Counted from the first letter of the stretch, positions 46,587 to 55,369 are shown. The stretch is 64,000 nt of DNA from Olsenella sp. An188 (GCF_002160255.1 NZ_NFKF01000007.1:1-64000), one strand, 5' to 3'. Notes: a model not told the origin generated them from the letters alone. Made by a program: numbers and translations.

Positions 46587-46612
46587 GGACCCGCCGCCTC
46601 CCCGGCGGGTCC
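46587..46612 (-). terminator. Terminator after the second PfkB kinase gene
   Basis: GGACCCGCCG (46587-46596) pairs perfectly with CGGCGGGTCC (46603-46612), about 50 bases beyond the kinase stop codon. It ends the main array before the MFS gene. Confidence 0.7.
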
Positions 46613-46659
46613 GGTGCACGCAACGTGTTGCGCGGGACAGCACCCGCGCGGTCGGGGCG

Positions 46660-47604
46660 CTAGGCCATGGCCCTTAGCAGCGAGCCAGAGTCAGCCCGCT
46701 CGGTGCTCCCGAGCAGCTCCTCGACCTCCGACCTGACAGGGATGGACGGAGCGGCACCCTCACGGGAGACCGCGATCGCCGAGGCGGCCGAGGCCACTCG
46801 CAGGGCCCCGGGGGCATCGTGCCCCTTGGCGCGCTCTGCCAGGTAGTAACCAGTGAAGGTGTCCCCCGCCGCCGTGGTATCAACGGCGTTGACCCTAAGG
46901 GCGGACTGCAGGAAGACCTCGCCGGAGCAGCGGCACATCGAGCCCTCGGACCCGATCGTGAGCACCGTATCAGCGCGCGGAAAGCGCTCCCCCATGGCCG
47001 CAAGCAGCCTCTCGGGCGTGCTCCGCGCAACATCGAGCCCCACGATGCGCGCCGCCTCCCCCTCGTTGAGGATGAAGCAGTCAACGAGCTCGAGTGGGCA
47101 CCCGAGCAGCACGTCGTCCACAGGGGACGGGTTGAGCACGACGCGCATTCCGCGGTCCTTGGCGGCGTGGATGGCGTAGGAAAGGCTTCCGGTCTCGTTC
47201 TGGAGGAGCACCCAGTCATCGGGCGAGAAGGACGAGAGGACCTCGTCGACAAAGGCCTCGTCGACCATCCGGTTGGCGCCCCCGTACAGGATGATGCAGT
47301 TGTCACCCTCTGCGTCGCGCTGGATGATGGCGTGGCCTGAGGGGCAGTCTTCGACCTCGCGCACCCACTCAACGTTGACGCCGGAATCCCTCAGCAGGTC
47401 GCGGAGAAATGCCCCCTCGCGCCCGACGAGACCCGCGTGGAAGACCTCGACGCCGGCTCGCCCGAGCGCAATCGACTGGTTCAGGCCCTTGCCTCCCGCA
47501 AAGGCGCTCCGCCCCTTGGATGAGATAGTCTCGCCTTTTTGGACGAAGTGATCCACGTCGTAGACGAAGTCCACGTTGAGCGAGCCGATGTTAACGATTC
47601 TCAT
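46660..47604 (-). CDS. PfkB-family carbohydrate kinase (ribokinase-like)
   Basis: A 314-residue ribokinase-family enzyme. GSLNVDFVYDVDHF at the N-terminus, FAGGKGLNQSIALGRAG (signature 1, 35-51), and DTTAAGDTFTGYY (signature 2 with the catalytic Asp, 242-254) are all close to true ribokinases. It probably phosphorylates ribose or a related pentose at O5. It is one of three ribokinase-type domains in 11 kb (the others are 50516-51472 and the C-terminal half of 55552-57438). It lies 10 bases after the dehydrogenase gene, in the same operon. Confidence 0.9.
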   Translation of the reverse strand: MRIVNIGSLNVDFVYDVDHFVQKGETISSKGRSAFAGGKGLNQSIALGRAGVEVFHAGLVGREGAFLRDLLRDSGVNVEWVREVEDCPSGHAIIQRDAEGDNCIILYGGANRMVDEAFVDEVLSSFSPDDWVLLQNETGSLSYAIHAAKDRGMRVVLNPSPVDDVLLGCPLELVDCFILNEGEAARIVGLDVARSTPERLLAAMGERFPRADTVLTIGSEGSMCRCSGEVFLQSALRVNAVDTTAAGDTFTGYYLAERAKGHDAPGALRVASAASAIAVSREGAAPSIPVRSEVEELLGSTERADSGSLLRAMA

Positions 47605-47614
47605 GAGTTCGCTC

Positions 47615-48808
47615 CTATCGTTCGGCCTCGATGGCCATCTCGAAGATGGCGCGACAGTCCTCGCGGGTCAGGCGCCTGACCGAGCCGATGGCGTGATCCT
47701 CGCCAAAGTACTCGATGGCGTCGAGCATGGCGTCGACGCGCTCCCCGTCCACACCGAGCTCGGCGAGGGAGACTGGCATCCCAAGACTCCTGAAGAAGTC
47801 CTCGGTCGCCTCGATTCCCGAGAGGGCAAGGCCCTCGACGCTCATCTCCTCGTTGCGCAGGCCAAAGACCTCCCGGGCAAAGCGGGCAAAGCGTCGCGGG
47901 TTGGAGCGGTAGACGTAGCGCATCCACGAACCCATGACCGCCGTGATGGTGGCGCCATGGGCGATGTCGTACTGGGCGGAGAGCTCGTTGGAGAGGGCGT
48001 GGGTAGCCCAGTCCTGGTTGCGACCCATTCCGATCGAGTTGTTCTGCGCCACCGTCGCCGCCCACATGATCTCTGAGCGCAGCTCGTAGCTGTCAAGGTT
48101 CTCCATGAGGCGCGGGCCCACGTTCACGATGGTGCGCAGAACGCCCTCGCTCATGGCGTCGAGGATGCCGAAGTCCGCGTCATCGGTGAAGTAGCGCTCG
48201 CACACGTGGCAGAACATGTCGGCAAGGCCGCACGCAGTCGGACGTGCGGGCAGCGTCAGGGAGAGCTCCGGGTTCATGACGGCAATCGCGGGACGAACGA
48301 CCGGATGGCTCACGAGCAGCTTGGCGTGCTCGGCCTCGTTGTTGACTACGGCCACCTGGCTCGACTCGCTCCCGGACGCCGGGCAGGTGAGAACCGCAGC
48401 GACGGGAAGCGTACGCTCGGGCTCGGCTACGCCCGTGAAGAAGTCCCAGACATCTCGCTGCGTGGCGGCGCCAAGGCCGATCGCCTTGGACGAGTCGATC
48501 GCGCTGCCCCCTCCGATGGCGACAACCGCGTCAACGCCCTCGCGACGGCACAGGGAGATGCCCTCCCTCACGAGCTCGAGACGAGGGTTTGGCTGAACCC
48601 CTCCCAGCTCGAGGTGCCTGAGCCCAGCCCCCTCAAGACTTCCGACGACCCTGTCGAGAAGACCGCTCTTCTCGAGGTAGTCGCCCCCATCGTAGTGGAC
48701 GAGGACCGTCGTGGCCCCAAGGCCTCGGAGCGCCTGCCCGACGCGCTCCTCCGCGCCGTGGCCGAAGATGAACTTCGTGGCTATCTGTATCTCAAAGTCA
48801 TTAAGCAT
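47615..48808 (-). CDS. Iron-type alcohol dehydrogenase with altered metal site
   Basis: A 397-residue group III (iron-dependent) alcohol dehydrogenase of the YqhD/BDH branch. The NAD(P) motif GGGSAIDSSKAI is at 99-110. Of the four metal ligands, Asp197, His201 and His284 are present (ADMFCH, DIAHG) but the third, in the usual GHEL segment, is Asn274 (ALSNELS). The codon is AAC, so this is a real substitution. Metal binding or specificity may be altered. Likely substrates are aldehydes derived from sugars. Its start overlaps the HAD gene stop by 8 bases. Confidence 0.88.
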   Translation of the reverse strand: MLNDFEIQIATKFIFGHGAEERVGQALRGLGATTVLVHYDGGDYLEKSGLLDRVVGSLEGAGLRHLELGGVQPNPRLELVREGISLCRREGVDAVVAIGGGSAIDSSKAIGLGAATQRDVWDFFTGVAEPERTLPVAAVLTCPASGSESSQVAVVNNEAEHAKLLVSHPVVRPAIAVMNPELSLTLPARPTACGLADMFCHVCERYFTDDADFGILDAMSEGVLRTIVNVGPRLMENLDSYELRSEIMWAATVAQNNSIGMGRNQDWATHALSNELSAQYDIAHGATITAVMGSWMRYVYRSNPRRFARFAREVFGLRNEEMSVEGLALSGIEATEDFFRSLGMPVSLAELGVDGERVDAMLDAIEYFGEDHAIGSVRRLTREDCRAIFEMAIEAER

Positions 48809-49496
48809 CTCTTGAACTTCCCAACAGTATTTCTCGTAGCTGTTCGACGTTCTCGGCCACCTGGTCGGGCTCCTCGCAGAGGAGCCTGTCCACGTCGCCG
48901 TCCCCGTAGGTCACGGCGACGCTGTGCACGCCCGTCGCACGCGCGCCCACGACGTCACCCCAGGAGTCGCCCACCATGACACACTCGTCAGGCGACGCCG
49001 ACTCGGCATTCATGGCACGGGCAGCCATCTGCGCCTTGCTGAGCTCGACCCCATCGTCCGAATCGGCACAGACCCATCCGTCAAAGAGTCCCCTCCATCC
49101 CTTGAGGTCAAGTATCCGGAGAAGGGCTCCCTGGGGCTTGTTCGTGACGATCCGGCTGCGCACTCCCCGGGTGCGGAGCTCCTCGAGGAGCTCCCGCATC
49201 CCGGGGTAGAGGTCGGTCTCGGGATGCGCGCTTATCGAGCGATAGTGCACGCGCACGTCCTCCTCGAAGGAGGGGAGCGCCGCGGGGTCGGGCGAGGGAC
49301 ACAGGCTCGCGTATATCACGTCCATCGGAAGGGCGAGGTTTTCGTCACGCTCGTCAAAACCCCCGACGAACGATCCTCCCCTGCGGCCCGCCGCATAGCG
49401 CAGCGAACCCCATACATCCCCGCTCGTGTTGGCAAGGGTACCGTCAAAGTCCCACAGCACCACGCGCCAGCGCGCGCCCTCCTGAAGTCCCGTCAT
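48801..49496 (-). CDS. HAD-family phosphatase (phosphoglycolate phosphatase-like)
   Basis: A 231-residue HAD hydrolase. Motif I is LWDFDGTLANT, motif II RIVTNKPQG, motif III the lysine in LSKAQ and motif IV MVGDSWGDVVGA, with a helical cap between motifs I and II as in Gph and nucleotidases. In this operon it could remove phosphate from a sugar phosphate or nucleotide. The ATG at 49496 is preferred because AAGGG lies at proper distance; a GTG 15 bases earlier is possible. Its stop overlaps the dehydrogenase start. Confidence 0.86.
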   Translation of the reverse strand: MTGLQEGARWRVVLWDFDGTLANTSGDVWGSLRYAAGRRGGSFVGGFDERDENLALPMDVIYASLCPSPDPAALPSFEEDVRVHYRSISAHPETDLYPGMRELLEELRTRGVRSRIVTNKPQGALLRILDLKGWRGLFDGWVCADSDDGVELSKAQMAARAMNAESASPDECVMVGDSWGDVVGARATGVHSVAVTYGDGDVDRLLCEEPDQVAENVEQLREILLGSSRDA

Positions 49497-49519
49497 CTCC
49501 CCGCCCTTCACTAGCGGCC

Positions 49520-50503
49520 CTAGTCGTAGTTCTTGAGCGTCGAGTACAGCAGCTCCATGAAGCCGGGGAAGTCGAGCTCGAGGGCGCCCTCGGCGTTAGG
49601 CTCCTCGCCGCGGTAGCTCATCTGAGCGTCGCGCTCGATGTCCACCTTGGGGTCAACGCCGCGCAGGTGACGGTAGTCACACACGGTCATGCCGCGGGTG
49701 AGGGCCCCGTTCAGCTCCACGTCGATGTGCATCGGGGCGGCGACGATGAGCGACGGGTCGATAATCCAGGCGACGGCGCACGCGTCATGCATGCAGGCAA
49801 TGGGGGGCTCGCCTTCCTTGATGTCCTGCTGGATGAAGAAGTCGGTGAGGTCGGCGGCAAAGTTGGCCGCCTTGGTCCCGATCTTGCGGAACTCCTCCAT
49901 GTGCTCGATGCCAATGCAGCACTGTCGCGTCAGGTTGATGCCCGTCATCTTGACGTGCGCCCCGCAGTTGAAGACGCGATAGGCAGCCTCGGGATCGACG
50001 AAGATGTTGAACTCGGCCGCCGGGGTCCAGTTGCCAAACGTGACCGAACCTCCCATGACGCAGATCTCGGAGACGCGCTCGGCGATTCTCGGCTCGCGGT
50101 TGAGGGCGGCCGCGACGTTGGTAAGCGGACCCGTGGCGATGATAGTCACGTCGTCGTTGGCCATCACGGTGTCAACGATGAAGTCAACGGCGTGCTGCTC
50201 GCGAGCCGTGTGAGTCGGCTCGGGAAGCACCGGGCCGTCCAGGCCCGTCTCGCCGTGGAAGTTGGGGGCGGTCACCAGGGGCACCGCCATGGGGCAGCTG
50301 TGGCCGGCGTAGACGCCAATCTCATCTGCCTTGCCCAGAACCTCGAGCGTCTTGATCGCGTTGCGCGTGACGTTCTCGAGCGTGCAGTTGCCGCCGATTG
50401 TGGTGATGCCCAGCACGTCCAGGTGCTGGACAGCAAGCATGATGCCGAACGCGTCGTCGTGGCCGGGATCGCAGTCGAGAATGACCTTCTTCTTGGTGCT
50501 CAT
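49520..50503 (-). CDS. Nucleoside hydrolase (IunH/Rih family)
   Basis: A 327-residue ribonucleoside hydrolase that cleaves the N-glycosidic bond to give free base and ribose. The calcium-binding DCDPGHDDA is at 10-18, IIATGPLTNVAAAL, VMGGS and EFNIFVDPEAA are conserved, and MHDACAVAWIIDPSLI carries the C-terminal catalytic His. Base preference (purine, pyrimidine or a modified base) cannot be read with certainty. In this operon it defines the chemistry: the imported compound probably contains a ribosyl bond. It lies 12 bases after the upstream kinase gene. Confidence 0.94.
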   Translation of the reverse strand: MSTKKKVILDCDPGHDDAFGIMLAVQHLDVLGITTIGGNCTLENVTRNAIKTLEVLGKADEIGVYAGHSCPMAVPLVTAPNFHGETGLDGPVLPEPTHTAREQHAVDFIVDTVMANDDVTIIATGPLTNVAAALNREPRIAERVSEICVMGGSVTFGNWTPAAEFNIFVDPEAAYRVFNCGAHVKMTGINLTRQCCIGIEHMEEFRKIGTKAANFAADLTDFFIQQDIKEGEPPIACMHDACAVAWIIDPSLIVAAPMHIDVELNGALTRGMTVCDYRHLRGVDPKVDIERDAQMSYRGEEPNAEGALELDFPGFMELLYSTLKNYD

Positions 50504-50515
50504 CGTGTTCCTTTC

Positions 50516-51472
50516 CTAGATCTGGTGGTCTTTCATGAACGAGACAAGCTCGTCGGAGCTGGGGGTGTTGCGCGCGCCCTTGCGAGCGACCGAGTAGCCG
50601 GAGACCGCATTTCCGAGCCTCAGCGCATCCCGGAGGTCCCCGCCATCGAGAAGCGCGAAGATGAAGCCCGCGTTGTAGACGTCGCCGGCGCCGATGGTGT
50701 CCTCGACCTCAACGCGATAGGCACCGGCTCGGACAACCTCGCCGTCGCGCATGCCAATCGAGCCGTTGGCACCGTCGCGGGCGACCACCGTGCGACCGCC
50801 CGTGGCAAGCGAGAGGGCGTTCTCCTCCCAGGTCCCGCTACCGAGGTAGGCGAACTCCTCGGGTCCGGAGCCCAGCAGGTAGGTAACGTCGCCCATGATG
50901 GCGTCGAGCGCCTCGGCAAAATCGGGATCTAGGACGCCCTCGTCGACGCGCAGGTTAAGGTCAAACGACGTGGGCACGCCCGCCTCGTGTGCCTCGTGGA
51001 AGATGCGAGTGATGGTGGAACGGGCCGAGGTGTCATAAACCAGGGACATGCCCGAGGAATGCACCCATGAGGCGGAGCGCACGCGGTCAAAGTCCACGCG
51101 CTTCTCGTCAAGGACGGTGAACGACCTCTTTTCGCGCGGCCAGCCCCATAGGTAGCGCTCGCCCCTCTCGTCAACAAACGCGAAGACTCCCACGGTGTTG
51201 AGCTCGGGGTCGACCACGAGCCCGGAGACGTCCACGCCAAGGCTGGCAAGCTCGTCGCGCGCAAAGCGACCGTTGGCGTCGTCGCCGACGGTGCCAACAA
51301 AGGCACAGCCTACGCCCAGGCGCGCAAGCGCTGCCGCCGTGTTGGACGAGGTGCCGCCCCCCAGAACCTCGGGGTTGGGCCAGACGACGCGCGTGCGCTG
51401 CTCGTCAAGGAAGCGCGGGTACTGGACGACGATGTCAACGTTGGCGTCGCCAACGACGATGACCTCACGCAT
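50516..51472 (-). CDS. PfkB-family carbohydrate or nucleoside kinase
   Basis: A 318-residue PfkB kinase. VVGDANVDIVVQYPRF, LGGGTSSNTAAALARLG (37-53) and DTIGAGDVYNAGF (258-270) give the fold and the catalytic Asp. It differs from ribokinase (GGTSSNTA in place of GGKGANQA, DTIGAGD in place of DTTGAGD), so the substrate is probably not ribose itself; nucleoside or modified sugar kinases have such variants. It overlaps the TrpF-like gene upstream by 8 bases and is followed by the nucleoside hydrolase, so the pair may act in series. Confidence 0.9.
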   Translation of the reverse strand: MREVIVVGDANVDIVVQYPRFLDEQRTRVVWPNPEVLGGGTSSNTAAALARLGVGCAFVGTVGDDANGRFARDELASLGVDVSGLVVDPELNTVGVFAFVDERGERYLWGWPREKRSFTVLDEKRVDFDRVRSASWVHSSGMSLVYDTSARSTITRIFHEAHEAGVPTSFDLNLRVDEGVLDPDFAEALDAIMGDVTYLLGSGPEEFAYLGSGTWEENALSLATGGRTVVARDGANGSIGMRDGEVVRAGAYRVEVEDTIGAGDVYNAGFIFALLDGGDLRDALRLGNAVSGYSVARKGARNTPSSDELVSFMKDHQI

Positions 51473-52166
51473 TCTTGGCCGCCTTCACGAAGGCCTCGAC
51501 CTTCTCGGGGTCCTTGCAGCGCAGCGTGTTGGCGCGCTCGTCGGCGTAGTTGGTGCAGGTGAAGGAGTCCACGCCGTAGGGGTGCGTCTCGTGGATGGCG
51601 TCGGCTACGTTCTTCTCGTCAAGACCGCCGGCGATGATGCAGGGAACGTCGGTGGACTCGACAATGACGCGGTCGATGGAGCGGTCGTGCGTGAGGCCCG
51701 TGGCGCCGATGTCCTCGGCGTCGACCGCCTTGGTGTCGATTAGGAAGAAGTCAGAGACCCCCTCGTAGGAGCGGACGTAGTCAAGGACCTTCTGCTCCTC
51801 GATCGGGACGCCAGCGAGCACGGGAAGCGCCTGCATGATCTTGAGGCCCGGGAAGCGGCCCTTGAGCTCGGCCACCTGCTCGGGACTGATGCCGTCGATG
51901 TCGCCGGAGAGGTGCAGTACGTCCGGCAGGGCAGCGCGGAGGTCCTCGGAGATCTCGTCGATGTCAGTGGCGCAGGTAAGCCCGATGCGGACCGCCTCGG
52001 GCTGAACGCCCTCGAAGATCTCCTTGGCCTGCTCGCAGGTAAGCTGGCCCGGGGTGTGCTTGACGTGGCCGTAGGACACGCCGATGTGCTCGGCGCCCAT
52101 TCCCACGACCATGCGGGCGTCCTCGACGGTGCGAATTCCGTAAATCTGAACGATCATGCTGTTCAT
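51465..52166 (-). CDS. TrpF-like TIM-barrel protein lacking the catalytic Cys
   Basis: A 233-residue relative of phosphoribosylanthranilate isomerase. The strands and phosphate loops match (HLSGD, GATGLTHDRS 154-163, CIIAGGLDEKNVADAI 176-191, PYGVDSF, CKDPEKVEAF), and the catalytic Asp is kept (Asp144 in LIDTK). The general-base Cys of the KICG motif is Tyr9 (QIYG). No trp gene is nearby. I infer an aldose-ketose type reaction on another phosphoribosyl or sugar phosphate compound. Its ATG overlaps the TGA of the ATPase gene (ATGA); a second ATG nine bases on is also possible. Confidence 0.8.
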   Translation of the reverse strand: MNSMIVQIYGIRTVEDARMVVGMGAEHIGVSYGHVKHTPGQLTCEQAKEIFEGVQPEAVRIGLTCATDIDEISEDLRAALPDVLHLSGDIDGISPEQVAELKGRFPGLKIMQALPVLAGVPIEEQKVLDYVRSYEGVSDFFLIDTKAVDAEDIGATGLTHDRSIDRVIVESTDVPCIIAGGLDEKNVADAIHETHPYGVDSFTCTNYADERANTLRCKDPEKVEAFVKAAKNA

Positions 52167-52972
52167 CCCCTTCTCTGTTCGTTGATAGAGCTAACGAGCC
52201 CGTCGACGTCAAACGCAACTCGCCTCATGCCTGCCGCCCGGGACACGCGCGCCACGGGAGGCGGGATAACGTAGGACTGCTTGAGGACGTCCACGTGCGT
52301 GAAGACCTCCTCGGTGGGACCCTGGTCGATGACCTTGCCCTGGCAGAGCACCATGGTCCTGGGAAAGTTCCTAGTCACGAACTTGGTGTCGTGCGAAATC
52401 GTGATGCACAGCACCCCCTGGTCGCGCAGGACCTTGATCGCATGCGAGAGCCGACGCTCGCCCTCCATGTCCTGGCCGCAGGTGGGCTCGTCGAGAATCA
52501 CCGCCCCGGGGTTCATCATGACGACGGTTCCCATGGCGCAGAACTTCTTCTCAACCGACGAGAGGTCGGCGGGGTTGACGTCAAGCTTCTTCTCGAGACC
52601 CATCAGCTCTGCGACCCAACCCATGCGCTCGGAAATCTCTCGATCGCTCATTCCGAGCTGACGGGGCCCAAACTCGAGCTCGTTGCGAACGCTCTCGAGG
52701 AAGAGCTGGTTGTCGGGATTCTGGAACACGTACCCCACGCTCGCAGACCACTGGGCGGTCGTACGCTCCCCGATGTCAATGCCGTTCACGACAACACGTC
52801 CTGAGGCGGGGCGCAGGATGCCGTTGAAGTGCTTGACGAGCGTAGTCTTGCCAGCGCCGTTCTGCCCAACAATGGCGAGCGGCTCGTTGCCCTCAATCGC
52901 GAGGCTCACCCCATCGAGGGCGCGCTGGCCAGGCTGATACTCGTGAACTAGGTCAATCGTCTCTATCCTCAT
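52163..52972 (-). CDS. ECF transporter ATPase, degenerate signature
   Basis: A 269-residue ABC ATPase of the energy-coupling-factor type. Walker A GQNGAGKTT is at 36-44, the Q-loop YVFQNPDNQLF at about 81-91, and Walker B VILDEPT at 158-164. The ABC signature, normally LSGGQ/E, reads LSSVE (137-141), and the following RVAIA-like helix is changed too. In the ATPase pair this subunit therefore probably forms one non-hydrolysing site with its partner. It overlaps the genes on both sides by four bases (ATGA), so equal synthesis is likely. Confidence 0.88.
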   Translation of the reverse strand: MRIETIDLVHEYQPGQRALDGVSLAIEGNEPLAIVGQNGAGKTTLVKHFNGILRPASGRVVVNGIDIGERTTAQWSASVGYVFQNPDNQLFLESVRNELEFGPRQLGMSDREISERMGWVAELMGLEKKLDVNPADLSSVEKKFCAMGTVVMMNPGAVILDEPTCGQDMEGERRLSHAIKVLRDQGVLCITISHDTKFVTRNFPRTMVLCQGKVIDQGPTEEVFTHVDVLKQSYVIPPPVARVSRAAGMRRVAFDVDGLVSSINEQRRG

Positions 52973-53823
52973 CGTCCAAGCGCCTCCCTCACGCGATCGA
53001 CGGTGGGCTCCTCGGTCAGCTCCACCTCTCCCGGCGCAAGCCCCGCCCTGTCGAGCGCTCGAGTGATGCGCACGTAGTCCGGCACGTCGACGCCGTGATC
53101 GGTGATGTGCTCGTCACCGAAGACCTCCCGTGGCGTTCCGAGCGCAACCTGGTTGCCCCGCTCGAGGGCGAGAACCGTGTCCGCGCAGCGCGCGACACGC
53201 TCCATGTCGTGGTCAACCATGACGATGGTCATGCCGTCAGAGTTGAGCCGCTTTACGATGTCGAAGATCTCCTCGCTGCCGAGCGGGTCGAGCTGGGTGG
53301 TGCACTCGTCGAGAACAAGAATCCGGGGGTTGAGAATGAGGGTCGATCCGAGCGCGACGCGCTGCACCTGCCCGCCGGAGAGCTCGAGGGGATTTCTGTC
53401 GAGCAGCCCCTCGAGGTGAATGGCGCGCGCCACTTCGATCACGCGGCGCTCCATCTCATCGCGGGGAACGCCACGGTTGCAGAGTCCATAGGCAAGCTCC
53501 TCGGCCACGGTGTCCGTGGTATACGAGAGCTGGTTGAACGGATTCTGGAACACGAAGCCAACCTCGCTCGAGGTCTCGGCGACCGAGCGCTCCGCCACGC
53601 TCTCTCCGAAGACGCGCACGCTCCCGCGCGACTTTCCGCGGAAGTGGTGCGGAATCAGTCCGACAAGGGCGTTGCACAGGGTCGACTTGCCCGAGGCGTT
53701 CGAGCCGACCACGCAAAGGAAGCCGCCCTCCTCGACCTCGAAGCTGAGGTGGCGCACCGCGTAGCCCTTCGCCTCGCGATATCGGAAGGAGAAGTCGCTC
53801 ACGCTGATTGCGGTCTGTGCCAT
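52969..53823 (-). CDS. ECF transporter ATPase, canonical partner
   Basis: A 284-residue ECF-type ABC ATPase. Walker A is GSNASGKST (40-48, normally GxNGxGKST), the Q-loop FVFQNPFNQLS, the signature LSGGQVQRVAL (148-158) intact, Walker B ILVLDECT (168-175) and the switch His in VDHDM. It drives import with the neighbouring ATPase, T and S proteins in the cytoplasmic membrane. About 45 residues after the switch region form a C-terminal extension. It lies 12 bases after the T gene. Confidence 0.9.
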   Translation of the reverse strand: MAQTAISVSDFSFRYREAKGYAVRHLSFEVEEGGFLCVVGSNASGKSTLCNALVGLIPHHFRGKSRGSVRVFGESVAERSVAETSSEVGFVFQNPFNQLSYTTDTVAEELAYGLCNRGVPRDEMERRVIEVARAIHLEGLLDRNPLELSGGQVQRVALGSTLILNPRILVLDECTTQLDPLGSEEIFDIVKRLNSDGMTIVMVDHDMERVARCADTVLALERGNQVALGTPREVFGDEHITDHGVDVPDYVRITRALDRAGLAPGEVELTEEPTVDRVREALGR

Positions 53824-53835
53824 GACCTTCCCTCC

Positions 53836-54639
53836 CTAGAGCGACACAAGGCCGAGCGCGGTGACGACACAGGCCACTACAGACAGGACGACAAGGGTCA
53901 CGGCGGCCATGACGAGAGGCGCGTCCGCACGGGAGCGCCGGACGGCACGATAGGTCGTATGGCGCGCCCCCTTGAGGTGGAAGCCGTGGGTCTCGAGCGT
54001 CATCGAGCGCTCCTGGGCATCAGTGAGCGAGGACATGACCACCGGCCCGAGCAGGGGCAGGGCCGCGCGAAGTCGCGAGACCACGCCACCGCTGAGCTCA
54101 AGCCCACGCGCGGTCTGCGCCTCCTGGATGGTCGCCATGCGGCGACGCATCTGAGGAACCACGTTGAGGCTCGCGAGAACGAGGTAGCCCGCTTCCGGGG
54201 AGAGACCGCGCTCGGTGAGGTCGGCAACGAGCTCGCTCGGGGTGGCCGTGCGGTTCATCAGGAAGAACCCTCCCAGGAACACGAGCACCGTACCCACGGT
54301 CTTGAGGGCGGCAAGCACCCCCTCGAGCCCAAGGCGCGCGAACCCGAAGTCCGCGATGAAGGTCGCGTTGGACGAGCCATAGAATCCCTGGATGAACACG
54401 AGGATCACCGAGGCGGGGACGCCAAAGCCAAACATGACCTTGGCGAAGCTCCCAAGCGCGCCCGCCCCGGCCGCAACCGCAAACAGCACGAGCACGAGCA
54501 CGCCGGCGAGGGCGGGTCCGGGAAACACGAGGGCGGCCACGCCCAGCAGCAGCGCCACGAGCAGCTTTGCACCCGGGTTCAGCGAGCGCAACCAGCGATC
54601 GAGCCGCGGAGCCTCCCTTTCGTCAATTTCGTTACCCAC
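53836..54639 (-). CDS. ECF transporter transmembrane protein T
   Basis: A 267-residue EcfT-type scaffold with about five to six membrane segments. The two coupling motifs that contact the ATPases are visible as AQTARGLE (X-R-G type) and AQERSMTLETHGF. It joins the substrate-binding S protein to the ATPase pair. The start is GTG with a GGGGAGG site. A dedicated T gene in the same operon as S and two ATPases marks a group I (single-substrate) ECF transporter. Confidence 0.9.
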   Translation of the reverse strand: MGNEIDEREAPRLDRWLRSLNPGAKLLVALLLGVAALVFPGPALAGVLVLVLFAVAAGAGALGSFAKVMFGFGVPASVILVFIQGFYGSSNATFIADFGFARLGLEGVLAALKTVGTVLVFLGGFFLMNRTATPSELVADLTERGLSPEAGYLVLASLNVVPQMRRRMATIQEAQTARGLELSGGVVSRLRAALPLLGPVVMSSLTDAQERSMTLETHGFHLKGARHTTYRAVRRSRADAPLVMAAVTLVVLSVVACVVTALGLVSL

Positions 54640-54671
54640 AGCACACCTCCCCGGAGTCGCGACAGCGCGTC

Positions 54672-55316
54672 CTACGCCTCGTCATCGACGTCGTCCACGT
54701 CGTCGTCATCGTCATCGGCGCCGTCGGAGGCATACTGGCTGATGAAGCGCCGCGGAATCTTGCGCCAGATCAGGTAGGCGATAAGAACCGAGATGCCCTT
54801 GTCGATGAGGCTCTCGATGAACGACGACGAGAGCACTGAGACGAGTACGTCCTGCATCGCCACGATGAGCGCGGCCGTGAGGACGGAGGTCCCATTGATA
54901 CCCGTCGCACCTCCGAAGACAAAAGTGGTGATCAGCGAGGCGGAGACGGAGTTGACCAGGGTGACGGCAAGCCAGATCACGACGACACCCCAGATCTTGT
55001 TGAAGAGACCTGCCTTGGCGAGGTAGCCGGCAGTCAGGCCAACGAGAACGCTCACGACGGCATAGGGAAGGTTCACGGGGTTGGCGACGATGGCGAGAAA
55101 CACGTTGGTGATGAGGCCGGTGAGCGCAGCGACCCACGGGCCCGACAGAGTCGCCACGATGAGCGTGCCGATGGTGTCGAGGAACAGCGGCAGCTTGAGC
55201 ATCGAGCAGAGAGTCCCGCCCACCAAGTTGATGCCCACCGCAATGGGGATGAGGACGAGCGACTTTGTCGTGAACTGGGACTTAAGCCCTCCGCCCCCAC
55301 GCTTTTCTCCCGACAT
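54672..55316 (-). CDS. ECF transporter substrate-binding S component, substrate unknown
   Basis: A 214-residue membrane protein with about six hydrophobic helices (residues 17-185) and an acidic Asp-rich tail. The pattern LPLFLDTIGTLIVATLSGPWVAALTGL followed by NPVNLPYAVVSVLVGLTAGYL is typical of S components, and the helix-1 small-residue face fits docking onto EcfT. I cannot match it to a named substrate family. Operon partners (nucleoside hydrolase, PfkB kinases) point to a nucleoside, riboside or base. The start follows AAAGGAG and the promoter region is shared divergently with the regulator. Confidence 0.85.
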   Translation of the reverse strand: MSGEKRGGGGLKSQFTTKSLVLIPIAVGINLVGGTLCSMLKLPLFLDTIGTLIVATLSGPWVAALTGLITNVFLAIVANPVNLPYAVVSVLVGLTAGYLAKAGLFNKIWGVVVIWLAVTLVNSVSASLITTFVFGGATGINGTSVLTAALIVAMQDVLVSVLSSSFIESLIDKGISVLIAYLIWRKIPRRFISQYASDGADDDDDDVDDVDDEA

Positions 55317-55369
55317 TGAAGCTCCTTTCTCCGGTCCTATTCCAAAACCTATTTCTCTTTATTTATTAA

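Noticed and set aside
49520-50503. Queuosine salvage assignment for the nucleoside hydrolase
   Set aside because: ECF transporters and nucleoside hydrolases occur in queuosine salvage, but no tRNA-guanine transglycosylase or queuine lyase gene lies in this array and the S component is not recognisably of that family.
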